NCBI RefSeq assembly: GCF_014836595.1
Contig: NZ_JACSQO010000003.1
Span: 171,319 to 235,318, forward strand
DNA length: 64,000 bases
Direction of reading: 5' to 3'
DNA from: Psychrobacillus faecigallinarum
Lineage (GTDB): Bacteria; Bacillota; Bacilli; Bacillales_A; Planococcaceae
Shown: positions 44,920 through 54,798 of the stretch, one piece after another
Position numbering within the stretch: position 1 is the stretch's first letter
Layout of the letters: each line of letters opens with the position of its first letter
Notes under the pieces: model-generated
What the model saw: the letters and a program-made list of their open reading frames with translations, nothing else
Database searches by the model: none
Told to the model about the DNA's origin: nothing
Made by a program: the position numbers and the translations under genes

Positions 44920-45825
44920 CTACTTTAATAATTCTCGATGATAGTTAAGGATGTCCTCCATCGAATTTTCAAATGGAATACTAGGATTCCATCCTATGTC
45001 TAAAAGCGCCTTAGGTTCAACCGCTTGTATTTTTTCTGGAATATTCTCTACAGCATTGACGTCCAATGGCACGTTAGAAAGGGCCATTAAACAATCAGTA
45101 ATATCCTTTACAAACCTTGGCCTTCCAGAGGAAATATCATAAACCTCTCCTGACTGGCCATATTGTAATATTTTCTCATACGCAAGAACTGCATCTCTTA
45201 CATCAATGAAGTCTCTCTGAGCGTATAAATTATTTACTGTAATGCTTCCCGCTCCTTTAAGTATCTCCAGTTCAGCCACCTGCTTTGCCAGTATGGAGCA
45301 CACTCCATTAGATACTCCTGGTCCTATTAAATTGGAGGGCTTGGCAATAATAATGTTCATATCAAAAAGTGCTTCCCATGATTGGGCTATTAGTACTTGA
45401 AGCGATTTGCTTAGGCTATAAGGGTGAGAAAGAGAGGATATATTACTTAAATCAAATTGAAGAGCTGATCCTACTACAATTGCTTTGCAAGGGGGACTAT
45501 ATTGTCGGAGTGCTTCCATTAAAAAAGCAGTAGATAGAGCATTTGCTTCAAGAGAAGCAATTGGGTCTAACCAAGATTCTTGCACATGATTTTGCCCAGC
45601 TAGATGCAGTAAATAGTTTGGTTGCACTCTTTGAATCAATTTATTAACTTCATATTTGTTTGTTAAATCACATTGCTCAACCAAAATGTTTTCTTCGTTT
45701 ACGTAAGTCTTTATGCTTCTTGAAACAGCTATCACATCATAACCATTTCTTTTAAAATGTTGGCAAGCATGACTTCCCGTAAAACCAGTGGCACCTGTTA
45801 TCATTATTTTCTGTTTCATAGTCAC
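44920..45825 (-). CDS. NAD-dependent sugar-nucleotide epimerase/reductase
   Basis: A protein of about 300 residues with an extended-SDR fold: TGATGFTG at the N-terminus and Y136/K140 in HPYSLSK. It resembles GDP-6-deoxy-4-keto-mannose reductase (Rmd-type) and related enzymes that make deoxy-sugar nucleotides. It lies 30 bp after the other epimerase, in a locus with a glycosyltransferase. Start may be GTG at 45825 or ATG at 45819; the ribosome site is weak for both. The exact sugar product is unknown. Confidence 0.8.
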   Translation of the reverse strand: MTMKQKIMITGATGFTGSHACQHFKRNGYDVIAVSRSIKTYVNEENILVEQCDLTNKYEVNKLIQRVQPNYLLHLAGQNHVQESWLDPIASLEANALSTAFLMEALRQYSPPCKAIVVGSALQFDLSNISSLSHPYSLSKSLQVLIAQSWEALFDMNIIIAKPSNLIGPGVSNGVCSILAKQVAELEILKGAGSITVNNLYAQRDFIDVRDAVLAYEKILQYGQSGEVYDISSGRPRFVKDITDCLMALSNVPLDVNAVENIPEKIQAVEPKALLDIGWNPSIPFENSMEDILNYHRELLK

Positions 45826-45855
45826 TTAACATTCCGCTCAACTTCAAAAAATGGA

Positions 45856-46803
45856 TTACTCATACTTTTCCATCTCCTTTAAAGTGTCTTCTGTTTGAGA
45901 GACAAAAGCACGGATTTCTTCTAATCCATCCTCTATCGTATAATGAGGTTGCCAATTTAATATATCAGCAGCCTTTTTGTTACATAGACAGCTGTGCTTA
46001 ATATCTCCTTCTCTTGGGGGAGTGAATACTTTTTTGACACTTACATCAAATTTGTTGGATAAAAGCTTTAGTATTTCATTAATAGAAGTCTTCTGTGAGG
46101 TACTAACTTGGAGAGTTTGTTGGTCACCGCTATTCATTGCCGCAAGATTAGCTGCTACAACATCCTTTACATAGATAAAGTCTCTCGTCTGTTGACCATC
46201 CCCGTGAACATTTAAACTTTCTCCTTTTTTTATACGGTCAAGAAATACAGATACAACCCCTCCTTCTCCCTTCGGTATTTGCCTAGGACCATATACATTC
46301 GCGTATCTTAAAATAGTGTATGATTGTCTATAAAGCTCATAATAAAGTCTTATGTAAGACTCCGCAGTGAGCTTGGACAAACCATAATAAGAAGAAGGAA
46401 TCGTTACATCGGCTTCAGAAATAAGCGCATTGTGTGAATTACCATAAACAGCCGAAGTACTAGCAAATATAAACTTTCTTACCTTGGCATTTCTTGCTGC
46501 TTCCAATAAATTAATGGTACCAATAATATTGACATCAGCATCATAATTGGGATGCTGTACAGATCTTCCAATATCCGCCTGCGCTGCTAAATGAAATATT
46601 GCCTCTGGTTTCACTTGTAGAATAATTCGTCTTGCTTCTTCACTTCGAATATCTACTACATACATATGGGCTTCTGGGTTAACTTGATGTAGCTGACCTG
46701 ATACTAAATTGTCTAAAACATGAACTTCTATCCCTCGAGAAATAAGCTCATCAACAAGATGGGATCCAATAAAGCCTGCACCACCTGTTACAATTACTTT
46801 CAA
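45856..46803 (-). CDS. NAD-dependent epimerase (UDP-glucose 4-epimerase-like)
   Basis: A 315-residue extended SDR with TGGAGFIG and Y140/K144 in SSYYGLSK. GPRQIPKGEGGVVSVF and RDFIYVKDVV are typical of GalE/YtcB-like UDP-sugar epimerases. It starts with TTG behind AAGGAGG. With the adjacent reductase and glycosyltransferase it likely supplies a modified sugar for a surface glycan. Confidence 0.86.
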   Translation of the reverse strand: MKVIVTGGAGFIGSHLVDELISRGIEVHVLDNLVSGQLHQVNPEAHMYVVDIRSEEARRIILQVKPEAIFHLAAQADIGRSVQHPNYDADVNIIGTINLLEAARNAKVRKFIFASTSAVYGNSHNALISEADVTIPSSYYGLSKLTAESYIRLYYELYRQSYTILRYANVYGPRQIPKGEGGVVSVFLDRIKKGESLNVHGDGQQTRDFIYVKDVVAANLAAMNSGDQQTLQVSTSQKTSINEILKLLSNKFDVSVKKVFTPPREGDIKHSCLCNKKAADILNWQPHYTIEDGLEEIRAFVSQTEDTLKEMEKYE

Positions 46804-46878
46804 AATTTGTCCTCCTTAAGATTTTCCTTATCATATGCCGCAAAATAGTATCGTTCATGGACATATTCCCAAAGAAAT

Positions 46879-46921
46879 CGATGAATGAAGGAAAAGGGTA
46901 GCTTGGGTATTCCATTCATCG
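46879..46921 (-). terminator. Weak hairpin after the repeat protein gene
   Basis: CGATGAATG pairs with CATTCATCG across a 25-nt loop, about 30 bp past the stop at 46953. The T run is poor. Confidence 0.35.
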
Positions 46922-46952
46922 ACAAAAGAGGATTTTGAATTAGATAAATTAG

Positions 46953-47591
46953 TTAAAATTGGGGCTTCATTAGAATAGAGTTATGGTTACTATGAGAGAG
47001 TTTAGAAATTAGACTATCTGTATTTTTACTAGGTATACTATACGATTCTGGTATATTTTTAATTATTTGTTCCCAAATCTGATTATCTACAAAAACTTTA
47101 GAGGTTTTATATGATTGAGGGAAAAGTTTATCGTAATAATCACTACTCATGGGTGTCATAACTTTCTCAAACAAAGAGGTAGGAATAATATAATCTTCTC
47201 TTATATTCTCCATAATCTTTTTCCAAACTTCCCCTTCTACAAATAGGTAAGGCGTAGAAGGAGGATCATGGAAGAAATTATTGTAGTAGTCGGAACTCAT
47301 AGTTGATAGCAAGTGAAGAGATTGTTCATTGGGAATTATATAACCACTCGGCATTGAATCTTGAATTTTATTCCAAACCGTTTCAGATACCAAAATATGC
47401 TCTTTCGACTTCTGTAATGGGAAAAGACGATCGTATTTTCGACTAGTGGCAAAAACATTTTCTTCTATTTCTACCTTGTCTTCTTTAAGATGTTCGATCT
47501 TTGAAGGAAAAATTGATTTCCAAACTCTTTGACAAAAATCCCTACCTTTTACTAACCACGACAATATCCAAAGTTTAATTTGTTGAAACAT
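46953..47591 (-). CDS. Protein of 50-residue repeats in the glycan locus, unknown
   Basis: A protein of about 212 residues. A 50-residue unit recurs exactly in register: W73, W123 and W173 (TVWNKI, EVWKKI, QIWEQI); the Y-x-I-P at 84, 134 and 184; the motif MSSDYY at 98 and 148. Residues 48-58 (ATSRKYDRLFP) match 148-158, showing that an earlier repeat has lost its front. I do not recognise the family. It overlaps the glycosyltransferase stop by 17 nt, with GAGG 9 nt before the ATG, so the two are translationally coupled and probably work together. Confidence 0.7.
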   Translation of the reverse strand: MFQQIKLWILSWLVKGRDFCQRVWKSIFPSKIEHLKEDKVEIEENVFATSRKYDRLFPLQKSKEHILVSETVWNKIQDSMPSGYIIPNEQSLHLLSTMSSDYYNNFFHDPPSTPYLFVEGEVWKKIMENIREDYIIPTSLFEKVMTPMSSDYYDKLFPQSYKTSKVFVDNQIWEQIIKNIPESYSIPSKNTDSLISKLSHSNHNSILMKPQF

Positions 47592-48828
47592 CTGTGACAT
47601 CCTCAACACCGTTCTTCCTCATGGATATTGCTTCATTATAAACATTTAATAGATCTTTGATCCCCTGTTCAATTGACCAATGTGTCATTCCCCATTTTTT
47701 TGCATTAGACCCTAAATTTTTTCTGAGCTGCTCATCCGATAAAAGCAAGTCAAGATTCTCAGTCAATAGATCAGGATTTGCTGGAGGAATTAATAAACCA
47801 GTAACTTTATGTTCTATCATTTCATTTATTCCACCAACATCACTTACAATGGATGCTCTCCCAGCAATTTGGGCTTCTATAAGAGATAAAGGTTGGTTTT
47901 CTAATAAGGTTGGCAAAACAAATATATCTGATTTCCCTAAAAGATACGGGACATCATCTCGTTTTCCTAAAAAAACAACATAGTCCTCTAATCCAAATAC
48001 CTTGCTTTTAACTCTTAACTTAGATTCATCATCTCCAACCCCCGCTATCCAACATACCCAATCCTGACGTTTCTTTTTAAGTTTCCCTAATGCCGTGATG
48101 AGATGCTGTACTCCTTTTAAATCTGTTAATCTACCTGTATAAATAATAACTTTTTTATTTTTAGCAGCAGGAACACTAGACTTCACCTTCATTTGCTTAA
48201 TGAAATTTTCAGTATCAAAACCATAATGAAGTACTTTTACTTGTTCATCTGGTACATTAAATTCGTTTACCAAAATATGCTTTAACCAGTTATTTGCAAC
48301 AATTGTTACTTCCGGAGAAGTTGCTCCCTCTTCTTCTAAAGCATCATAATAAGTTCTAGCCATGTAGGCATTTGGAGTCTTATGAATGGTAGTCAACTGA
48401 TGGTGAATTTCATGTGCTACTGAGCCGTGTAGAGTCGCAACCAGCGGAACATGATCTGGACGAATCCGATTTATACAAGCACTAGAAATAACATCCTGCG
48501 TGTGAATTATGTCATATTTCTCTAACCCAAAATACGCCACTCCCAATTCAAACACATACCTTTGGAACTCTGTATATTCAATAAGCTTGTTTTCGTATAA
48601 TTCCGGAAAATTTTGCTGATTAATCTTAGCCTGTAGCAAAGGTAGCAACTTGTCTCTCGAAACAATCTTATTTTGATTATAAAGACAAATATTTATATTA
48701 TTTTCGTCGTAGCCGATTATGTCCACCTCATGGCCATTTGACTCTAGCTTATTTTTCAACTGCACCATGTAATTCCACACTCCGCCTAAATGTGGAACAG
48801 GCCAGTACGTCGCTAACAGTATTTTCAA
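47575..48828 (-). CDS. Glycosyltransferase family 4 (YtcC-like)
   Basis: A protein of about 417 residues with a GT-B fold. The N-terminus MKILLATYWPVPHLGGVWNY and the C-terminal donor-binding E-x7-E, in LLENQPLSLIEAQIAGRASIV, mark it as GT4 family. YtcC of B. subtilis, linked to spore coat glycan, is a similar protein. The TTG at 48828 has GGGGG 9 nt upstream; an ATG three codons earlier sits on top of that site. It is followed by a coupled repeat protein and two sugar epimerases. Confidence 0.87.
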   Translation of the reverse strand: MKILLATYWPVPHLGGVWNYMVQLKNKLESNGHEVDIIGYDENNINICLYNQNKIVSRDKLLPLLQAKINQQNFPELYENKLIEYTEFQRYVFELGVAYFGLEKYDIIHTQDVISSACINRIRPDHVPLVATLHGSVAHEIHHQLTTIHKTPNAYMARTYYDALEEEGATSPEVTIVANNWLKHILVNEFNVPDEQVKVLHYGFDTENFIKQMKVKSSVPAAKNKKVIIYTGRLTDLKGVQHLITALGKLKKKRQDWVCWIAGVGDDESKLRVKSKVFGLEDYVVFLGKRDDVPYLLGKSDIFVLPTLLENQPLSLIEAQIAGRASIVSDVGGINEMIEHKVTGLLIPPANPDLLTENLDLLLSDEQLRKNLGSNAKKWGMTHWSIEQGIKDLLNVYNEAISMRKNGVEDVTDVSTN

Positions 48829-48914
48829 TGTATACATCCCCCTATTTTAACCACTTATTCTAATTTATTTTTCCACCATGTAAGAGATTGGGCGCATTTA
48901 ACTTTTTTTAGCAT

Positions 48915-49274
48915 TTATATTTTTATCATCTGCAATATGATAGGACAACCTGTTAATGGAACATCTTCAGTCAATAACGTTATTTTTCCCTGTGTAATTT
49001 CATAATTTGCTTTAGGCTGTAAAATTCCATTTATAAATAAATTCATGTAGGAAACTGTAGAAGGATCAGGTATTTTTTGAACTCCATATTCCAACATTGC
49101 ATCATTCTCTGAGTAAATCCTTTTACTTCCATCTGACAAGACAAAAAATTCATAAGTATTAACTTCCTTAGGGCTAAAAACCTCTCTTTCTGCTTTGTTG
49201 ACAGACACAGAAAATAATAACGGACGCGAGTGTCTCTCAATGGATTTTCGTGGTATATATGGCTGGTTATTCAT
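48915..49274 (-). CDS. DUF4183 family protein
   Basis: A protein of about 119 residues. The core VSYMNLFINGILQPKANYEI, then GCPIILQMI at the end, is typical of DUF4183 proteins, which are small beta-rich proteins in Bacillales often encoded with glycosyltransferases and linked to spore surfaces. The ATG at 49274 has GGGGG 6 nt upstream; the longer in-frame extension lacks a ribosome site. A second family member lies divergently at 49445. Confidence 0.72.
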   Translation of the reverse strand: MNNQPYIPRKSIERHSRPLLFSVSVNKAEREVFSPKEVNTYEFFVLSDGSKRIYSENDAMLEYGVQKIPDPSTVSYMNLFINGILQPKANYEITQGKITLLTEDVPLTGCPIILQMIKI

Positions 49275-49331
49275 TATATCCCCCATCATACAGATAAATT
49301 TATATGCCATATTGTATCCATAAGTAAATCA

Positions 49332-49347
49332 TTATGTGTACACATAA
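49332..49347. promoter_or_regulatory. Perfect 16-bp palindrome between divergent DUF4183 genes
   Basis: The sequence TTATGTGTACACATAA is self-complementary and lies in the shared control region at 49275-49444. It could be an operator for both genes, but no regulator can be named. Confidence 0.4.
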
Positions 49348-49444
49348 GGTCTTTATTCCTATTTTCAAAAAAGTACATGTCCCTGTTTAACATGAATTCC
49401 TTTGGACACATATGTTGTTAAAGAAGTTCAAAGGAGGAAAATAC

Positions 49445-49819
49445 TTGTCATTAAAAATAATTAAACTTGCTATTGGCCCAAAACAAAGTGTTTCAGCTTC
49501 ACCGATGGTAACGCGGCTTTTTCATGAAGTTCCTGAGATCATAACGGATGTCAGTACCCATAAGATTGATACATCTATGTTTTTAGATGATCGTGGAGAG
49601 GTTGCTCAAAATTTACCTTTACTCAATTTAAATAATAGCTACTTTAATGTATATATAAATGGTGTACTTCAGATGGATGACAATTTTGCCTATACTGCTG
49701 GAGAAGATGGAGTAGGCTCTTTATTAATTTCTCTACCAGAGGATGCTGAAATTCCTAAAGGAACGCCAATTATTATGGAAATCATTAACTTCGCTCCTGA
49801 AATTAATACACCAGAATGA
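49445..49819 (+). CDS. DUF4183 family protein
   Basis: A protein of about 124 residues with the family core NSYFNVYINGVLQMDDNFAY and the ending GTPIIMEIINF. It pairs with the divergent gene at 48915. The TTG at 49445 is preceded by AAAGGAGG with 6-7 nt spacing; the ATG at 49412 would place this site inside the gene. It likely forms part of a spore- or cell-surface structure. Function unproven. Confidence 0.72.
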   Translation: MSLKIIKLAIGPKQSVSASPMVTRLFHEVPEIITDVSTHKIDTSMFLDDRGEVAQNLPLLNLNNSYFNVYINGVLQMDDNFAYTAGEDGVGSLLISLPEDAEIPKGTPIIMEIINFAPEINTPE

Positions 49820-49828
49820 TATAAATAA

Positions 49829-49864
49829 AAGAAGGCTCGTGAATTATTCACGAGCCTTCTTTTA
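49829..49864 (+). terminator. Terminator of the second DUF4183 gene
   Basis: AGAAGGCTCGTGAA pairs with TTCACGAGCCTTCT, followed by TTTATTTT. Confidence 0.87.
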
Positions 49865-50087
49865 TTTTGTCTATTTAAATGAAGCGCTATTAAACATGGA
49901 CTCGCTCCAGTAAAGAAATAAGTAAAACTTTTTGGACACTCTTTTCTCTATTAAATATTTAAAAAAGGTAGGAATCAGCCCCTGTTCTCTTTTCATTTGC
50001 TGCATCTAATACAAATAGGAATGAAAAGTATGGTTATTATGCTTTCTTCTCATTCTTAAACCTTTAAAAATATAAGGAGGTGAAATT

Positions 50088-50717
50088 ATGGAACTATCGA
50101 AGCTAAAAGGGGGCTACGATGCAGTTTTCAGTTTAGGAGATTTATGCTTAGCATCTATTCAGTTAAAAAAACATAATCTGAGACCCTTCTCTGGTGTCCT
50201 TGATTGGATGGCGAGTCCTACTTTATCAACAGTAAATGAACTTTTAGAAAATCGATTCATTGGATTCATGGATTACGATAACTTACGTGTTATAGGCTAT
50301 GCTGACTCTAATATTTGTGTGTCAGATGATGCCTACAACCTAGTTTCTAACCATGATTTTAGTAGAGAAAAAAATACCCTAGAATTTTTAGGATCATATC
50401 TAGAAGTGATGGAGAAATACGAAAGAAGAATCCAAAGGTTTCTTCATCAAATGCAGACAGCTAAACGTATACTTTTCGTTAGAACAGAAGGAACTTTAGA
50501 GGATGCAGCATCACTTCAAAATACTTTATCTGAAATGGTCAAACACGATTTTAATGTATTACTAATTAATCATACTCCAGTCAAATGGATGGTCGAAAAA
50601 CACTGTCCTTTAGAAAAAGTCTGCATGATGGAATTTCCAAATGAAGATATTTGGGAAGGGAATGGAGAACTGTGGAAAGAGGTATTAAGTGATATTTATT
50701 TAACAAAAAGTAAATGA
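50088..50717 (+). CDS. DUF1796 putative cysteine peptidase
   Basis: A 209-residue protein of the DUF1796 family, described as papain-like. Candidate catalytic residues are C20 in FSLGDLCLASIQL and H89 in SNHDFS; DW at 39-40 is also conserved in the family. Members often occur in glycan and spore-surface loci. AGGAGG lies 7 nt upstream of the ATG. It is followed by a sugar-nucleotide dehydratase on the same strand. Confidence 0.75.
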   Translation: MELSKLKGGYDAVFSLGDLCLASIQLKKHNLRPFSGVLDWMASPTLSTVNELLENRFIGFMDYDNLRVIGYADSNICVSDDAYNLVSNHDFSREKNTLEFLGSYLEVMEKYERRIQRFLHQMQTAKRILFVRTEGTLEDAASLQNTLSEMVKHDFNVLLINHTPVKWMVEKHCPLEKVCMMEFPNEDIWEGNGELWKEVLSDIYLTKSK

Positions 50718-50757
50718 CATATCAAAACAAAATAAAATTAATTCAGGAGGAAATGCA

Positions 50758-51720
50758 GTGTTTACAAATTCAACGATACTGATAACCGGGGGGACAGGCT
50801 CATGGGGTATTGAGTTAACTGATCAGCTACTACCTTTTAACCCGAAGAAGATTATTATTCTCTCAAGAAATGAGGATAAGCAAGTTACCTTACGTAGAAG
50901 CCTTGATGATTCAAGAATACATTTTTTCCTTGGTGATATAAGGGACAGAGAGGCATTAAATCACGCTTGCCAGCAAGTTGACTATGTTTTTCACTTAGCT
51001 GCCTTAAAGCATGTTACAGTATGTGAGGAAAACCCTTTAGAAGCTTTTAAAACAAATGTATTAGGTACTTACAATGTTATCGAGGCGTCTATTGCCAACA
51101 AGGTGAAAAAAGTGATTTATGTATCGACCGATAAAGCAGCTGATCCAGCTAATACTTACGGAATGACTAAAGCACTTGGTGAAAAATTAATTATTCATGC
51201 TAATAACACTTCATCAACTACTAGATTCATGTGCCTTAGAGGTGGAAATGTATTAGGAAGCAGCGGGAGCGTAGTTCCTTTATTTATAAAGCAATTACAA
51301 GAAGATAACCAGATTCTTATCACAGACAAAGCTATGACAAGGTACTTCGTTACACCTCAATATGCCATTAAAACTCTACTGCAAGCAGCTGAGTTAGGTA
51401 ATGGAGGAGAGATATTTGTCATGAAAATGGATGCATGTAAAATCCTCGACCTAGCAGAGGTGCTTATTGAGTATTACCAAAAGAAAGATGTAAGTCTAAT
51501 AGAAATAGGTGCTAGAAGAGGAGAGAAAATTCACGAAGCTCTAATAGCTGAAAATGAGAGACCATTAGCGAGCATCTTTAACAATAACTTAATCCTTATA
51601 TCTAATACAGGTTCTAATAATGAACAAGCTATACCTGACGTGCTACTAGATACTAATAACATAATCATGACTAAGGAAGAAATAAAACAAATGCTTATAG
51701 AAGGCAATTTCTTATCATAA
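50758..51720 (+). CDS. Polysaccharide biosynthesis NAD-dependent dehydratase/epimerase (PseB/CapD type)
   Basis: A 320-residue extended SDR with TGGTGSWG and Y134/K138 in TYGMTK. HLAALKHVTVCEENPLEAFK and RGGNVLGSSGSVVPLF are typical of UDP-GlcNAc 4,6-dehydratases (PseB/FlaA1 group), which open pathways to pseudaminic or other modified sugars. It starts with GTG behind AGGAGG. With the neighbouring epimerases and glycosyltransferase it suggests an unusual surface sugar. Confidence 0.83.
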   Translation: MFTNSTILITGGTGSWGIELTDQLLPFNPKKIIILSRNEDKQVTLRRSLDDSRIHFFLGDIRDREALNHACQQVDYVFHLAALKHVTVCEENPLEAFKTNVLGTYNVIEASIANKVKKVIYVSTDKAADPANTYGMTKALGEKLIIHANNTSSTTRFMCLRGGNVLGSSGSVVPLFIKQLQEDNQILITDKAMTRYFVTPQYAIKTLLQAAELGNGGEIFVMKMDACKILDLAEVLIEYYQKKDVSLIEIGARRGEKIHEALIAENERPLASIFNNNLILISNTGSNNEQAIPDVLLDTNNIIMTKEEIKQMLIEGNFLS

Positions 51721-51752
51721 GCAAATCAAAATACCTACTACAAAATTAGATT

Positions 51753-51821
51753 ATAACTAAAATCCAACTTTATCTGATCAACTCAAGAGACAAGATCAAA
51801 TAAAAGTTGGCTTTTAGTTAT
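51753..51821 (+). terminator. Long hairpin after the dehydratase gene
   Basis: TAACTAAAATCCAACTTTAT pairs with the complement at about 51800-51821 around a 28-nt loop. It ends the locus and may be a terminator; no clean T run follows. Confidence 0.5.
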
Positions 51822-51901
51822 TAATATCCACTAAATTTTAGTTTCAATTTACATAAAAACAAAAACTATAAAGAATAGATTTTTAGAATGATATTGCTAA
51901 G

Positions 51902-52786
51902 TCATTTCTTTCTTCTTTTAAATAACGAGTACGAGATAAATGCAAGCACACCTAAAATAATTAACACCGGCAAATTACCAAGTAGTAAAACAAGAATACT
52001 GGAACCTATGGATAAAAGAAAATTAATACTTGTAACAAATTGCTTCTTTATCTTCTCCCATGTATTTAAGTCATCATTTTCAATGCTTGGAACAACTATT
52101 TTATTTTCATACAAGGTCATTTCAATCGTTGATAACGAAGTTTGGTTTTCTAGAAACTTCATTTTCCCTACTATTATTTCTATTTCTTCCTGTACCTTCG
52201 CTAAATCATCTGAAATTTTAAGTAAATCCTCGGTTTTTTCTGCCTTTTCCATAAACACGAGTAAACGAGCTTCCACTGCTCTTTTTGATTTTAGTCTTGA
52301 TTCTAAATCAACATATTGCTCAGTTACATCCTCTCCAGTAACATTATGCTCTAGTACCTTGGTTACTTCGGATTCTGCTTCTACTAAAAAAGTTTCAAAA
52401 TGCTCCTCTGGAACTCGGACAACCATTTTACCATAACTGTTAGACTCACTCTCTTGATATACGGTTGATTCTACAATGTATCCATTATACTTTTTTACTT
52501 TTTGCGTGATTTTTTCTTGGGCAACCGAAAGCTCTTTAACATTTGCACTTATGTCTGCATTATGAATAATCATTCTTTGTGTTTTTGTTTCCTTGGAACT
52601 CTCTGTCTCTTTGCTTTGATCTGTTAAGCTCTCTTCTTTTGCTTCTTCACTTATATTCGCTACTTCATTGGAATAATCGGCTGAATCTTTTTCAAGCATA
52701 TCACTTTTAGCAGATTCTTCGTTTGCACTACAACCTACCAATAAAAAGACGAATAGGAAGCTAACAAGTTTAATCCACTTTACCAT
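51902..52786 (-). CDS. DUF4349 lipoprotein
   Basis: A protein of about 294 residues. The signal peptide ends in the lipobox VGCS (FLFVFLLVGCSAN), so it is an anchored lipoprotein. After a Glu/Ser-rich linker the DUF4349 domain covers about 95-250 (IIHNADISANVKELSVAQEK, YGKMVVRVPEEHFETFL), with a coiled coil near 165-215 and a C-terminal membrane helix (about 262-285) ending in KRRKK. The ATG at 52786 was chosen; a TTG two codons earlier is possible. Function unknown. Confidence 0.82.
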   Translation of the reverse strand: MVKWIKLVSFLFVFLLVGCSANEESAKSDMLEKDSADYSNEVANISEEAKEESLTDQSKETESSKETKTQRMIIHNADISANVKELSVAQEKITQKVKKYNGYIVESTVYQESESNSYGKMVVRVPEEHFETFLVEAESEVTKVLEHNVTGEDVTEQYVDLESRLKSKRAVEARLLVFMEKAEKTEDLLKISDDLAKVQEEIEIIVGKMKFLENQTSLSTIEMTLYENKIVVPSIENDDLNTWEKIKKQFVTSINFLLSIGSSILVLLLGNLPVLIILGVLAFISYSLFKRRKK

Positions 52787-53062
52787 TTCCAAATATCCCC
52801 TTTCTTTGTATAAATAGACGGATATAGTTTCGTTTAGTTACAGTCATTTGTTTTAGTACACTAACAGGATATTTTATTAGCAGATGAGAAATTTTTACTT
52901 TTATAGTAAAAACACTTAATTTATTTAAATATTTCGATAGAATAAAGAAGAGAATTTTTTTGTTGAGATAAAGCAGTTGAAAACATCAGCGCTGAAATTA
53001 CCCTACTCTTAGCAAAAGAATTATTTAATATAAATTACACAATGACGTGAGGACTGTGAAAA

Positions 53063-54574
53063 ATGATTCATTTAAAAGGATATGGCCTAACATTAGAACA
53101 AATGAGAGCTATTTTATATAAAAATGAAAAAATAGCTTTAAACACGGAAGCTGTTAACCGCGTACTTAATAGTAGAAAAGTTGTAGAAGATATTGTTAGT
53201 AGTAAGCAAACTGTCTATGGAATTAATACAGGATTTGGAAAATTTAGTGATGTGAGTATAAATGAAGAAGATGTTCATGCACTCCAGCTACACCTTATCC
53301 GATCACATGCCTGTGGAATCGGTGCTCCTTTTGATGAGTTGGTTTCTAGAGCAATGGTTGTACTTCGCTTGAATGCGTTATTGAAGGGGTTTTCAGGCAT
53401 TCGTTTAGAGGTTTTGGAAAGACTAGCATATATGGCTAATCATAGCATTCATCCAGTAATTCCATCTCAAGGCTCACTTGGAGCATCAGGAGATCTAGCT
53501 CCATTATCTCATCTAGCTCTTGTTCTAGTCGGTGAAGGACTAGTTTGGGAGAATAACAAACATATCCCTTCAGCAGAGATATGGAAAAGACATGGCTTAG
53601 ATCCAATAGTTCTAGAGGCAAAGGAAGGTCTAGCTCTCATAAATGGAACCCAAGCGATGACTGCGCAAGGCGTGATTAACTGGCTAGAGTCTGAAACTCT
53701 CGCTTACCAAAGTGAGTGGATTGCTGCTATTACTATGGAGGCTTTGCATGGAATAACAGATGCCTTTCATCCCGCAATCCATGAAGCAAGAGGTTATATA
53801 GAACAAGTAGAAGTGGCTAAGCGAATGCTCCAATGGTTGGAGGGAAGCAAACTCGTCACTAAGCAAGGGGAGGAACGAGTGCAGGATGCTTATTCGTTAA
53901 GATGTATCCCCCAAATCCACGGAGCTACATGGCAGGTTCTTTCCTATGTGAAGGAAAAGTTAGAGATTGAAATGAATGCGGCTACAGATAATCCGTTAAT
54001 TGTTGAAGACGGACGTTCTGTTATTTCGGGAGGAAATTTTCATGGGCAACCCATCGCGTTTGCTATGGACTTTTTAAAAGTGGGTATGGCAGAGCTCGCA
54101 AATGTTTCGGAGCGTCGTATTGAACGATTAGTAAATCCACAGTTAAACAATGGGCTTCCTCCCTTTTTAAGTCCTGAGCCTGGCCTACAATCTGGAGTCA
54201 TGATTATACAATATGCAGCCGCAAGTCTTGTTTCAGAAAACAAAACACTTGCCCACCCTGCTTCTGTCGATTCCATTCCATCTTCAGCAAACCAAGAGGA
54301 TCATGTAAGCATGGGAACAATAGGTGCAAGACACGCTTTTCAAATTATCCAAAATACTCGTCATGTTATTGCTATCGAGGCTATTTGTGCTATTCAAGGT
54401 ACTGAATATCGCGGGAAGGATCTTATGTCTCCAAGACTACTGAAGAAGTGGCAAGAACTCCGTTCATTCATCCCATCTATAAAAGAAGATCGCGTCTTTA
54501 GTAATGACATAAAACTTATGCAAGCATATTTAAAAGAAGAAACTATAAAAAGCAAAGTGCTTAATCATAGTTAA
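53063..54574 (+). CDS. hutH: Histidine ammonia-lyase
   Basis: A 503-residue enzyme that removes ammonia from L-histidine to give urocanate, the first step of histidine breakdown. The MIO cofactor is formed from A141-S142-G143 in [17 protein letters not shown]. Other family motifs are [11 protein letters not shown] and QEDHVSMG. It is cytoplasmic and tetrameric in relatives. No hutU, hutI, hutG or hutP lies next to it, so the rest of the pathway must be elsewhere or absent. A long hairpin follows the gene. Confidence 0.95.
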   Translation: MIHLKGYGLTLEQMRAILYKNEKIALNTEAVNRVLNSRKVVEDIVSSKQTVYGINTGFGKFSDVSINEEDVHALQLHLIRSHACGIGAPFDELVSRAMVVLRLNALLKGFSGIRLEVLERLAYMANHSIHPVIPSQGSLGASGDLAPLSHLALVLVGEGLVWENNKHIPSAEIWKRHGLDPIVLEAKEGLALINGTQAMTAQGVINWLESETLAYQSEWIAAITMEALHGITDAFHPAIHEARGYIEQVEVAKRMLQWLEGSKLVTKQGEERVQDAYSLRCIPQIHGATWQVLSYVKEKLEIEMNAATDNPLIVEDGRSVISGGNFHGQPIAFAMDFLKVGMAELANVSERRIERLVNPQLNNGLPPFLSPEPGLQSGVMIIQYAAASLVSENKTLAHPASVDSIPSSANQEDHVSMGTIGARHAFQIIQNTRHVIAIEAICAIQGTEYRGKDLMSPRLLKKWQELRSFIPSIKEDRVFSNDIKLMQAYLKEETIKSKVLNHS

Positions 54575-54595
54575 AATAATCTCTTGTATAGAATT

Positions 54596-54656
54596 GTGAA
54601 AAGGCATCCTCTACAGTGTTCCTTCTAGTCGCTAGTAGAAAAGCCTTTTCACTTTA
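54596..54656 (+). terminator. Terminator of hutH
   Basis: GTGAAAAGGC pairs with GCCTTTTCAC around a 37-nt inner region, followed by TTTATTC. Confidence 0.65.
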
Positions 54657-54798
54657 TTCAATCCTCTTGAACCATATTCGATTTATGGAATAACTCGCCC
54701 CCCTTAGACAGGGACCATGCATTCATCCTTCTCTTCTTTAAACGTTTCCTAGCCATTCACATATAATAAGATGAATAACATTTTAGGAGAGTGGTTCT

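Noticed and set aside
52793..53062. HutP-type antiterminator or riboswitch in front of hutH
   Set aside because: I could not find a hairpin with a T run or a recognisable aptamer in the leader.
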